Origin: a virus
Direction: 5' to 3' (one strand)
Virus record (IMG/VR): IMGVR_UViG_3300017724_000096
Location: 1-22,513 of that record
DNA length: 22,513 nucleotides
Positions within the stretch are counted from its first letter, which is position 1; the number at the start of each line of letters is the position of its first letter. Below are positions 13,823-22,479 of the stretch, piece by piece. The notes beneath the pieces are model-generated. The model was not told where the DNA came from and ran no database searches. It saw only the letters and a list, made by a program, of their open reading frames with translations. Position numbers and translations under genes: made by a program.

Positions 13823-16222
13823 ATGGGTTTAAAAAAACTAGTATCTGATCTTACACAAGGTCTTAAAGCATATCCTAACCATAATAACCCTTCAACTTCA
13901 GGAGGATTTAATTATGGTTCAAGTACATCTGTTTTTGATACTGGAATTTTTCAACAAAGATCTTTAAGGTATGATATAAATAATGAACATCATACAAATC
14001 CTTCTCCTTTAATGGATCAAAATTTACCTAGAGTAAATGAAACTCCAAGAGAAATGGGGGATGGAATATTAGATGGTTTTACTAGAGGGGGAATATTAGT
14101 AGCAGGAAAAAGAGCAATCCAAGATACAGCAAGAATAGGTAAGTTTTTACTTACAGGAAATGGTTTAAGATTTGTAACTACACAAATAGGATTACAGAAA
14201 ATGAATCCTAGAATTCAAGAGGGAGACCCAGGAGGAATAGGAGGTTTTTTAGGAGATTTAGGAGAACAATATTTTAACACAGATTTTGGATTAAAAGCTA
14301 TTAATAGAACTTATAATCCTCTAAATACATTAGCTCAAATACCTGTTAATTTTACAGGAACTCATCTTAATAGAGCAGGAGTAGATCCCACTATACCCGA
14401 AGAAGCAACATATATTAATTTACATGGAGAAGGTAAAAAATTTGATGGTGATATAGCAGGTACTTTTGATAGTCGTAAAGGATTAGTAGGGGGTAATCGT
14501 TTATTAGGTTTAGCTAAAACCCATTTAAATTTAGACACTGAAGGATTCGAACCACAAACTGAAGAATTTGATGGACTTTTTGATTTAGGGGGACTATTTA
14601 ATAATATTTCGGATTTTATAAACAATACAGGCCCTCAAATATCAGATTTTTTAGGTTTTACTAATTCACAAACTTTAGCAGCTCCTTTATATGAGTATAA
14701 TGGGGGACCAATGTCATCAGCAGGTTTAGGTAAAACTACAATAAAAAGATATGAAATAACTTCAGGAGATTTAGATACTCGTGGTAATCCTTTAACTTTT
14801 TCAGGTATAATACAACAAAATTCTTATAATAATTTAAATTTACCTAATTTTGATAGATATAGATATTATTTATATGAAGATCAAAACATGGGAGATAGAA
14901 ATCCTTTAACTGGAATGGATTCAAGCATCACTCCTACAGGTATATTTAAAACACGTTTACCTGAACCAGGTAAATTAACATCAGGATATATTGAATCTTT
15001 TACACAAGAAGTAGACCCTACTAATAGAGTTTCAGCAACAACCCCAACAGACTATATACAAATTACAGATGAAGGTTTTGGAAGAGCTGAAGGGCAAATA
15101 AAAAATATTAAAAATTTAAAATATAAATCTGGTTTAGAAAATGAAGACCATATAGATAATGCCTCCACACCTAGATATACAGATTCCCAAATTTTAGATG
15201 ATCCTAATGTAAGTGGATATATAAAAAAAATATTTAATACTAAAGACAAAACAGGAACTAAAACATACCATATAGCTAGTAGAGTAGGTATAGGGGAACC
15301 AGGTAGAGATTTTACGGGTAAAAAAAGTAATAATTATAGTATTGATGTAGGGACTAATACCTGGAGATCAGATGCTTTAAATTTATTAGATATTCAAGAA
15401 AACAAAGATGTTGGAAAATTTGATTTAGCAGCTGCTAGAGATTTAATAAGATTTAGATTTGAATTAGTAGACACAGATAATCCAGACCAAGCAGATTATT
15501 TATTTTTTAGAGCATTTTTAGATAGTTTTGGGGATTCTTTTAAATCATCTTGGGATAGTGTTAAATATAGTGGTAGAGGAGAAGATCTATTTACCTATAA
15601 AGGATTTTCAAGAGACATAGGTTTAAGTTTTAAAATAGCAGCACAATCATCTGCTGAAATGAAGCCTTTATATAGAAAATTAAATTATCTAGCTTCTACT
15701 ACAGCTCCTGATTATGGGGATAGTGGAAGATTAAGAGGAAATTATATAAGACTTACAGTAGGTGATTATTTAAATAGCCAACCAGGTTTTATAACTAATA
15801 TAGGAATTAAATGGAATAAAGAATATCCTTGGGAAATAGCTATAAGTAAACCAGAAAATGGAGCTTCTTCACAACCAATGATTTTACCTCATGTTTTAGA
15901 TGTAGATCTTAGTTTTACTCCTATCCATGATTTCTTACCAAGAAAAAGCAAATCAGCACCATTTATTATATCTAATAGACATAATTGGTTAAGTGGGACT
16001 TCTGGAGATTCATCAACCACTACTGAAACATCAACTACTACCACAGGAGTATTAGAAAAACCAGACGCAGGTGGAGGATGGGACTATAAAAGAACAGGAT
16101 TAGGTCCTGATTATCAATATTATGCTAGAAAAGACACAGCATCAGGGTGGTATACAAATGCAGGTAATTACCAATTAGCAACAATACAAAAAGTTATAGA
16201 TGCTATAGCAGCTGAATTTTAA
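13823..16222 (+). CDS. Baseplate / tube-initiator-like structural protein
   Basis: A 799-residue protein starting four bases after the repeat protein (TAA AAAA ATG). The N-terminus MGLKKLVSDL repeats that of the upstream gene. Residues 70-120 (ILDGFTRGGILVAGKRAIQD) are Gly-rich and helical. The region of about residues 540-720 contains LIRFRFELVD, YKGFSRDIGLSFKIAAQS, LYRKLNYLAS and PGFITNIGIKWN. This resembles the tube-fold domains of baseplate proteins that nucleate the tail tube (the role of T4 gp48/gp54). A Ser/Thr linker (TTTETSTTTTG, about 735-745) leads to a short C-terminal domain. A baseplate role is well supported by its position between tape measure and gp53-like genes. The tube-initiator role is inference. 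Confidence 0.68.
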   Translation: MGLKKLVSDLTQGLKAYPNHNNPSTSGGFNYGSSTSVFDTGIFQQRSLRYDINNEHHTNPSPLMDQNLPRVNETPREMGDGILDGFTRGGILVAGKRAIQDTARIGKFLLTGNGLRFVTTQIGLQKMNPRIQEGDPGGIGGFLGDLGEQYFNTDFGLKAINRTYNPLNTLAQIPVNFTGTHLNRAGVDPTIPEEATYINLHGEGKKFDGDIAGTFDSRKGLVGGNRLLGLAKTHLNLDTEGFEPQTEEFDGLFDLGGLFNNISDFINNTGPQISDFLGFTNSQTLAAPLYEYNGGPMSSAGLGKTTIKRYEITSGDLDTRGNPLTFSGIIQQNSYNNLNLPNFDRYRYYLYEDQNMGDRNPLTGMDSSITPTGIFKTRLPEPGKLTSGYIESFTQEVDPTNRVSATTPTDYIQITDEGFGRAEGQIKNIKNLKYKSGLENEDHIDNASTPRYTDSQILDDPNVSGYIKKIFNTKDKTGTKTYHIASRVGIGEPGRDFTGKKSNNYSIDVGTNTWRSDALNLLDIQENKDVGKFDLAAARDLIRFRFELVDTDNPDQADYLFFRAFLDSFGDSFKSSWDSVKYSGRGEDLFTYKGFSRDIGLSFKIAAQSSAEMKPLYRKLNYLASTTAPDYGDSGRLRGNYIRLTVGDYLNSQPGFITNIGIKWNKEYPWEIAISKPENGASSQPMILPHVLDVDLSFTPIHDFLPRKSKSAPFIISNRHNWLSGTSGDSSTTTETSTTTTGVLEKPDAGGGWDYKRTGLGPDYQYYARKDTASGWYTNAGNYQLATIQKVIDAIAAEF

Positions 16223-16227
16223 AAAAA

Positions 16228-16536
16228 ATGGATAGATTATCAAGATTAAAAATTAGAAGAGACTTTTTAAAAGGAGGTAAAAGAACATATAAAGGGATAA
16301 AATATCCCTCTATTCCTATATCATCTTCAGATGTTTATATTATAGCTAAAGTAGGAGATAGATTAGATACTATGGCTTATGATTTTTATAAAGATTCTAG
16401 ACTATGGTGGATTATAAGTAGAGCTAATCCTAATAAAATAAAAAGAGACAGCTTTTTCATAAATCCTGGGCTACGCATAAGAATTCCCATAGATATAAAT
16501 AGAATAAAAGATGAATACGAAAATTTAAATTTTTAA
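16228..16536 (+). CDS. LysM-like baseplate wedge protein (T4 gp53-like)
   Basis: A 102-residue protein with a basic N-terminus (RLSRLKIRRDFLKGGKRTY). A LysM-type fold spans about residues 37-88: YIIAKVGDRLDTMAYDFYKD, RLWWIISRANP, then FFINPGLRIRIP. The order GDRLD, FY, LWW, N, PG, RIP is typical of the LysM proteins of contractile tails. T4 gp53, a baseplate wedge subunit with a LysM-like fold, is about twice as long, so this is a minimal version. In such systems the domain links wedge and hub rather than binding peptidoglycan. It starts five bases after the preceding stop and ends three bases before the hub gene. Confidence 0.82.
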   Translation: MDRLSRLKIRRDFLKGGKRTYKGIKYPSIPISSSDVYIIAKVGDRLDTMAYDFYKDSRLWWIISRANPNKIKRDSFFINPGLRIRIPIDINRIKDEYENLNF

Positions 16537-16539
16537 GTT

Positions 16540-19500
16540 ATGTCAATTTTTAAAGAATCCTTTCCTCCATACATAAAAAAACAAATAGAGCGAAGAGAAA
16601 ATATAATTGGTCAAGAAAAAAGAGATAAAGATTTTTTCACTTATACGACCAATAAACAATGTGTTGTAAGAATGTCATCAGGAGTCAACATCGAAAACAA
16701 TGACATACTAGAAGAAGGAGAATACGTAGTAGGAGTACCTGCAGCGGAGAGTATAGCCAAACAGTATATTTTAGAAGGAGGAATACCTTCAAATTTTAGT
16801 GGAAACACAGAAAGTGGTTTTACATCTACACCTAGAGGAGGTTTTGCAAAAAAAGGAGGTGTGTATGGAGACCCTGATGTAAGAGCAGACGCTAAAGATG
16901 GATTTGGTATAGTACCAATGCCTGGTATTATAGATGCTAACATAAGAACAAAATCAGCCTATGGTTCTTTAAAAACAGGTAAAGTTAAATTTATAGCTCA
17001 TAATCAACGTCAATTAGAAATTTTAGAATTACTTTATATGAGACCTGGTTATACTTTACTGTTAGAATGGCAATGGTCTCCCTTTATTGATAATGGTGGT
17101 AATACTTCTAATAAAATATATGGAGTTAAAGATTTTTTTGATAAAAATATGAGCACTCCTAGGATACAACAACAAATACATTTAAATAGAATTACATCAG
17201 GGGGAAATTATGATGCTATTATAGGATATTGTAAAAATTTTTCATATACTTTAAGAGATGATGGGGGGTATGATTGTGAAACAGAAATTATAGCAAAAGG
17301 AGAAATACTTGAATCTCTAAAAATGTCTGAAAGAAGCCAAATTAGTGGTGGAGATGCAGAAGGAAAAACTCCAATGGAAGATTTATTTGATGAAATTATA
17401 GAATGGTCAGACCAAGTAGATGAAGCTAATGATTTTAATGCAGCTGATCTAGCAAATATATCTATAGCAACACAACAAGAAGCAGAAAAATTAGTTAGAA
17501 AAACATACAATAAGGGAGCTAATCTTTTAAAATGGGTAGTAGATGGAGCAACAGACCTTGCAACATCAGCCACTACATATATAGATGATAAAACAGGAAC
17601 TAATATTTCTAAATTTAATAATACAATAAAAGCAAGTGGAGAGAACATAAACAAAAATATTGAAGGTGCAAAAGTAAGCGAAACAGATCTTTTTGCACCA
17701 GAATTAGCCATTGATATTGAAGATGTAAAAGAAGAAAATATGAGAGCTTCTTTAAAAGCAAGATTAGGATTAAGTCCAGATTTATTTCCTAGTGGAGTTG
17801 AATTATTTCCTCTTTTAATACCTAAAGATTCTAATTTTTTTAGTGGCTTAGATGATACAACTTTAGATTTTTCAGGGGGAGAAAACACATCTAGTGGGGA
17901 GGATGGTGAATCTATATCATTATCTGAATTAGATTATAATACAACTTATATAAGATGGGACGTGTTAGCATCCGTTATAAACACAGAAATAATACCTCTG
18001 CATAAAAAAACAGGAAAACCCATATTTACAATTCAAACATGCCATGTAGTTAACCAAGATACTACACCTACTATTAAACCTTTATTATATTCACGAGCAA
18101 CCCCACCTTCATTAGATAAAAAAATAGAAACAATTAATGGTAAAGCTCTAAATTGGGACTTAACAGACATATCTGTAAATCCAAGTGTTTGTTTATTACC
18201 TCATTTAATGTATGATTTTGCAGCCATAAAAGGATTAAGTAATAATATAACAAACCAAAACCAAAAGGGACAACCATGTAATGGATATTGGGCTGAGGGA
18301 GATCTAGTAGGACCAGGTACTCCTTGGTCTGGGTGGAAAATTCCAATCCAGCAAAAAATTTCAGATACTGAAAAAAGATATAATATAGGAAATATATATT
18401 TTGGAGTAGAATATTTAAGATATACCTTTAGAGACATGTATTATACAGATGAAGATGGAGTAAATCCTGATTTTAGCTTATTAAAATATTTGAAAAAGAT
18501 TTGGAATGATGTAAATCAATCAACAGGAGGTTCCCATCAATTTGAATTTAATGTAGATCATACAATGACAGATCAAGCAAGAGTAATAGACATGCAAGCA
18601 TCTGAAGAAGATCTAACAGAATCTGTACATGAATTAAAAATACAATCTCCTGATTCTATAGTAAGAGATATAGCATATAATTCTTCTATACCTAAAGCAT
18701 TAACATCTACTATAGCAATAGCAGCTCAAGCTCCTGACAGTATAGATAATTTAGATCAAGTTTCATTTGCAGCTATAAACAGAGGAATAGTAGACAGATT
18801 TACGAAAGAAGTATTAGTTTCCCAACAACCTAATCAAAAAGATATAAATGGATGGACAGCAAAATTTAATGAATGGATGAGAGATTTATATTTAGGTATA
18901 AATTATCAAGCAGGTAGTAGAGATGCAACAAAACTTGAAATAGCAGCAGATAAAACTGCAAAAACAGTAGATGCTTCAACAAAAGGCACAGCATATGAAG
19001 ATTTAGTAGATTTAGATAAACAAACAGACGAATACAATGTTGTTGATGGAAAAATACTAATAGGAAAATACCACCCAGATAATAGAACAGGGGGTGGTAT
19101 ATTATCTAATTATCAGTATGATGTATTTACAGGAAGACAAGCAAGTAAATATGATTCTGATGAAAAAAAAGTCATATCTCCTGCAAAAATATCTGAAGCT
19201 AGAGGAGCTTTAAAAGATGTACAAAAAGCCATTATGAACTTAAGTAAAGTATATGGTAATGATGGAATAGGAGAGGATGGCTTTCCTTATTATAGAGGTC
19301 AACCCTTAAAAAATCCTAAACAAAGTGTATCTTCAATTATCCCTTTAAAATTTAATGCTAAAATGGATGGTATAGGGGGTATAGTAATAGGAAATGTATT
19401 TAAACTCCCTAAAAGCAGATTACCTAAAGGATACAGAGGAAAAGATGTACATTTTATAGTAATGGGAGAAGAACAAAGTATAAAAGACCAAAATTGGACT

Positions 19501-20268
19501 ACAACAATTACAGGTCAAATAACTTTATTAGGTAAAACAGAGTCTTCTAGTGGAGATGAGGGTTTAGGATCATGGGTAAAAAATTATACAATAGATAATA
19601 TACCAGAAGTAATTTATGATCCTAATGAAGATCAAGTAGAAGAATTAGAAGGAGGACCAGGAGCAGGTAGCACAGAAGCGTTAGGGCCTACTAAAGGATT
19701 ATTTAATCCATTAGATTCAATAAGTTTTACTACTCAATATGGTCAGTTAAGAAAAATGGGTAAAGGAGCAGGATCTGAAGGGGCTGCAGGAGTATACAGA
19801 AGACATAGGGGCTGTGATTTAAAAGGTAAAACAGGAGATAAATTATATTCAATGGGAGATGGTACAGTTTCTTATGTAGACCCCCCAACAATGGAAAATT
19901 CAAAAACAGGATGTGGAGGTACTATAAAAATAAAATATGAAGGAGATGCATCAGGTATTGAATCTATGTATTGCCATTGTAGTGCTGTTTTTGTAAAAAA
20001 AGGAGAAAAAGTAACAGCAAAACAACATGTTGGTAATATGGGGGGAGAACCAGGAACCCCAGGAGCGGGTAACACAACAGGAGCCCATCTTCATTTAGCA
20101 ATAATGGCACCAGGTAGTGTAGATTGGAAAACATCAGATTTACAACTAGGTCATAGATTTGGTAAAGGGGGTAAATACACAGATAAAAGTAGTAATAAAT
20201 TAAAAGGAACAGAAGGTTTTTCAGCTAATGGGACAGTTGATCCTGCTCAATATTTAATAAAAACTTAA
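16540..20268 (+). CDS. Baseplate hub protein with C-terminal M23 peptidase domain
   Basis: A 1242-residue protein, probably the central hub/spike with a peptidoglycan-cutting domain. The hub part includes YMRPGYTLLLEWQWSPF and IIGYCKNFSYTLRDDGGYDC (about 228-247). A later part, MDGIGGIVIGNVFKLP (from residue 942) through IVMGEEQSIKDQNWTTTITGQI, resembles gp27-like hub proteins. After a Gly/Glu linker, residues 1065-1200 form an M23 (lysostaphin/LytM-type) zinc endopeptidase: H1089-RGC-D1093 and H1183-L-H1185 are the usual ligands, with H1146 in YCHC as the additional catalytic histidine. It would cleave peptide crosslinks during injection, the job of the T4 gp5 lysozyme. Translation follows the gp53-like gene after three bases, with TTAAGTTATG at the start. 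Confidence 0.87.
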   Translation: MSIFKESFPPYIKKQIERRENIIGQEKRDKDFFTYTTNKQCVVRMSSGVNIENNDILEEGEYVVGVPAAESIAKQYILEGGIPSNFSGNTESGFTSTPRGGFAKKGGVYGDPDVRADAKDGFGIVPMPGIIDANIRTKSAYGSLKTGKVKFIAHNQRQLEILELLYMRPGYTLLLEWQWSPFIDNGGNTSNKIYGVKDFFDKNMSTPRIQQQIHLNRITSGGNYDAIIGYCKNFSYTLRDDGGYDCETEIIAKGEILESLKMSERSQISGGDAEGKTPMEDLFDEIIEWSDQVDEANDFNAADLANISIATQQEAEKLVRKTYNKGANLLKWVVDGATDLATSATTYIDDKTGTNISKFNNTIKASGENINKNIEGAKVSETDLFAPELAIDIEDVKEENMRASLKARLGLSPDLFPSGVELFPLLIPKDSNFFSGLDDTTLDFSGGENTSSGEDGESISLSELDYNTTYIRWDVLASVINTEIIPLHKKTGKPIFTIQTCHVVNQDTTPTIKPLLYSRATPPSLDKKIETINGKALNWDLTDISVNPSVCLLPHLMYDFAAIKGLSNNITNQNQKGQPCNGYWAEGDLVGPGTPWSGWKIPIQQKISDTEKRYNIGNIYFGVEYLRYTFRDMYYTDEDGVNPDFSLLKYLKKIWNDVNQSTGGSHQFEFNVDHTMTDQARVIDMQASEEDLTESVHELKIQSPDSIVRDIAYNSSIPKALTSTIAIAAQAPDSIDNLDQVSFAAINRGIVDRFTKEVLVSQQPNQKDINGWTAKFNEWMRDLYLGINYQAGSRDATKLEIAADKTAKTVDASTKGTAYEDLVDLDKQTDEYNVVDGKILIGKYHPDNRTGGGILSNYQYDVFTGRQASKYDSDEKKVISPAKISEARGALKDVQKAIMNLSKVYGNDGIGEDGFPYYRGQPLKNPKQSVSSIIPLKFNAKMDGIGGIVIGNVFKLPKSRLPKGYRGKDVHFIVMGEEQSIKDQNWTTTITGQITLLGKTESSSGDEGLGSWVKNYTIDNIPEVIYDPNEDQVEELEGGPGAGSTEALGPTKGLFNPLDSISFTTQYGQLRKMGKGAGSEGAAGVYRRHRGCDLKGKTGDKLYSMGDGTVSYVDPPTMENSKTGCGGTIKIKYEGDASGIESMYCHCSAVFVKKGEKVTAKQHVGNMGGEPGTPGAGNTTGAHLHLAIMAPGSVDWKTSDLQLGHRFGKGGKYTDKSSNKLKGTEGFSANGTVDPAQYLIKT

Positions 20269-20272
20269 TAAA

Positions 20273-21133
20273 ATGGGATATTTACCAAAATCAAAATTCC
20301 AAAAACTTTTTACTAGTGGAGATGAATTTGTAAATGCTAGAACTAAGCTAATTTATAAAGGTCCTTACATACAAACATCAACAGGGGCGTATGCGGGACA
20401 TAATGCTTCACAATTAAAAACATTATTAGCTAGAATAGTATGGACAGATCTTACAACAGATGAAACTGAAAGTGAGGGAAAAATGGTGGTTTCTGCTGAT
20501 TCTCAAATATATCAAAGAATTTCTAAAAAAGATAAATTTATCAGGGGCACTGAAAGAATTGTAGCTACTAAAACAAAACCAACAAAAAAAGATTATAAAA
20601 AAGGTAGATATATAAGATTTTTTGCCAAAAAAAATAATTCAATTCTTAAATATATTGAAGTAAGTGAAAAAACTTATAAAGCAATAAGAGGTAGAAATAA
20701 AAAATATGATTATTACTTGTACACAGCAGGTGCAATAGATTGGGCATTAGAAGGAGATGTAGTAAAAATAAATAAAAATTTATTATTATTAAAATCTAAA
20801 GAATTTCCTAATATATCTCAATTATTTCCTAAATTAAACGAATACCAAAAATTATTATATTCAAATGGAAGTGAATTAGTGTATAGAGATAATCCTAGCA
20901 GAAAATATGTTGGGTATTATCATATTCATCCAGATAAGGGTCCTATGGAAGGATCTGTACATAAATCAATTCCTCATGCTAGATTAATGTTTGTTACTAA
21001 TAGTATAATTCAAGATGAAGAAACACCATCATTTACTTATACACCCCCTCCAAATATCCAAAACAGAATAACTCCATATGGAGCTTCAGGAGATATAGAT
21101 GATTCTTCTTCTGGTGGAGGAGGTGGTTATTAG
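20273..21133 (+). CDS. Putative baseplate-associated protein with YxGxY...G...G motifs
   Basis: A 286-residue protein, Lys/Tyr-rich, starting four bases after the hub gene. I do not recognise a named family. A motif occurs twice: YKGPYIQTSTGAYAGHN (residues 28-44) and YVGYYHIHPDKGPMEGSVH (212-230), sharing Y-x-G-x-Y...G-xxx-G. The second copy is His-rich (H217, H219, H230, H235) and could bind a metal. I have an impression of similar YHIHPxKGPM motifs in other phage structural proteins. The middle is charged (KPTKKDYKKGRYIRFF). The C-terminus TYTPPPNIQ then SSSGGGGGY is flexible. Its place at the end of the baseplate operon suggests a virion or baseplate role, which is inference. Confidence 0.65.
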   Translation: MGYLPKSKFQKLFTSGDEFVNARTKLIYKGPYIQTSTGAYAGHNASQLKTLLARIVWTDLTTDETESEGKMVVSADSQIYQRISKKDKFIRGTERIVATKTKPTKKDYKKGRYIRFFAKKNNSILKYIEVSEKTYKAIRGRNKKYDYYLYTAGAIDWALEGDVVKINKNLLLLKSKEFPNISQLFPKLNEYQKLLYSNGSELVYRDNPSRKYVGYYHIHPDKGPMEGSVHKSIPHARLMFVTNSIIQDEETPSFTYTPPPNIQNRITPYGASGDIDDSSSGGGGGY

Positions 21134-21159
21134 ATAAAATTTTATTACGTTGGTAAGGT

Positions 21160-22443
21160 ATGTTCTATCTTATCGAAACAAAAAACCAACTAAACCAACT
21201 AGAATCAAATTTATCTTCTAGTTTAACACGCTATCTTGAATTTATTCAGGGTAATGACAACACACACCCTGCGTTAGCAGAAATAATAGCTGTGTATCTT
21301 GAAGTTGATGGTGAAGATTTTATCATACCTTTAAACCATTTAGAATGTATAAATTGGGACAAAGATGCTATTTTGAATATGCTATCAAATTATGAGTTTT
21401 GCGTTTTAGATAAAAAAGCCGCTTTACACGCGGCCCCACACATATCTTATACGGATATACAACATACAATACCTTTATTAGACCAACATACAACCCAAGC
21501 ACACCAATGGTATTATCGAAAATTCCCACATACTAAGGTAAATAAAATGATACCAATCGGAAAACACCTAGAACGCTGTAAATTAAAAACACACAGTATA
21601 TTCCAAGAGTATCGCGGGGAAATTAATGGATACTTTGACAAAATATTATTACCTGTCTTACATGAATTAGAGAAGAATGCATTAAAATTCAATGACAAGT
21701 TTGACGACTATTTTACACTAAAAAACAAAAAATTCTCCATAAAAGAAAATCATATATACGGATGGTATAATCCATACACCACAACCGGAAGACCTGTAAA
21801 TAACTTTAACGGATTAAATTTTGTAGGACTAAAACACGACAATGGAGAACGTGATTGTTTCGAACCAGACAATAACTTTTTTGTAGAAATGGATTATGAT
21901 GGCTATCATCCACGCCTAATAGGCGATATAGTTGACTACCAATTTACAGGCAACGTACACAACACACTTGCGGAAATTTACTTTAAATCCAAGAAAATTA
22001 CTCCACAACAATATAAAGAAAGTAAAACACTTACATTTAAACAGATATATGGGGGTATAGACAAGGCGAACTTACATCATCCTTTTTTCTTTAAAACACA
22101 ACAATTTATAGACATTATTTGGGAAGAATTTAATAATAAAGGAGAAATCAAATGTGGTAGTTATACTATAAGAAAGAAAGATCACCCAAAAATTCATTCT
22201 CAAAAATTATTTAATTATTATATTCAAGCTACCGAAACAGAAACCAACATTCGTAAGATAAAAATCATACAAGATTATTTAAAAACAAAGGAAACAAAAT
22301 TAGTTCTTTACATATATGATGCGTTCGTTTTTGACGTATCTAAATCAGATGGAAAACAAACATTAACGGATTTACAAAATATACTTAATGACAAATTTCC
22401 CGTGAAGTTAAAATCTGGCGCGCATTATGGGTCTTTGCAATAA
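21160..22443 (+). CDS. Short divergent family A DNA polymerase
   Basis: A 427-residue protein with Pol I-type polymerase motifs in order. TTTGRP (207-212) matches the TGR loop. Motif A is D245-Y-D-G-Y-H-P-R252, aligning with DYSQIELR. Motif B has K289, F293 and Y297-G in KTLTFKQIYGG. Motif C is YIYD387AFVFDV, aligning with VHDELVFEV. Both metal-binding aspartates (D245, D387) are kept, but the steric-gate Glu of motif A is His250 and the motif C Glu is Ala388. The first 110 residues resemble a shrunken 3'-5' exonuclease domain without a clear DxE, so proofreading is doubtful. An AAGG lies just before the ATG, unlike most genes here, and the codons look richer in C. It may begin a replication region; T4 itself uses a family B polymerase. 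Confidence 0.82.
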   Translation: MFYLIETKNQLNQLESNLSSSLTRYLEFIQGNDNTHPALAEIIAVYLEVDGEDFIIPLNHLECINWDKDAILNMLSNYEFCVLDKKAALHAAPHISYTDIQHTIPLLDQHTTQAHQWYYRKFPHTKVNKMIPIGKHLERCKLKTHSIFQEYRGEINGYFDKILLPVLHELEKNALKFNDKFDDYFTLKNKKFSIKENHIYGWYNPYTTTGRPVNNFNGLNFVGLKHDNGERDCFEPDNNFFVEMDYDGYHPRLIGDIVDYQFTGNVHNTLAEIYFKSKKITPQQYKESKTLTFKQIYGGIDKANLHHPFFFKTQQFIDIIWEEFNNKGEIKCGSYTIRKKDHPKIHSQKLFNYYIQATETETNIRKIKIIQDYLKTKETKLVLYIYDAFVFDVSKSDGKQTLTDLQNILNDKFPVKLKSGAHYGSLQ

Positions 22444-22447
22444 ATTT

Positions 22448-22462
22448 CATATTTATGACTGG
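22448..22462 (+). promoter_or_regulatory. Promoter-like motif after the polymerase gene
   Basis: CATATTTATG (22448-22457) followed by ACTGGAA is a weaker version of the recurrent TATATTTATA + CTGAAC motif (two box mismatches). It begins five bases after the polymerase stop codon and lies 22 bases before the ATG at 22480, the spacing seen at other copies. Confidence 0.4.
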
Positions 22463-22474
22463 AAAAATTCCGGT
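22458..22474 (+). other. Small hairpin downstream of the polymerase gene
   Basis: ACTGGAA (22458-22464) pairs with TTCCGGT (22468-22474), including one G-U pair, around an AAA loop. The following TATTTA is not a proper U-run, so termination is uncertain. It may instead be a 5' structure on the next transcript. Confidence 0.3.
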
Positions 22475-22479
22475 TATTT

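Noticed and set aside
17208-17888. A 226-codon open frame on the minus strand
   Set aside because: It lies fully inside the hub gene, has no promoter-like motif, and reads as a Ser/Leu/Phe-rich mirror of an AT-rich gene.
21134-21145. Palindrome ATAAAATTTTAT after the 286-residue gene as a terminator
   Set aside because: It is all A/T with no loop and no stable stem, and the polymerase gene follows within 26 bases.
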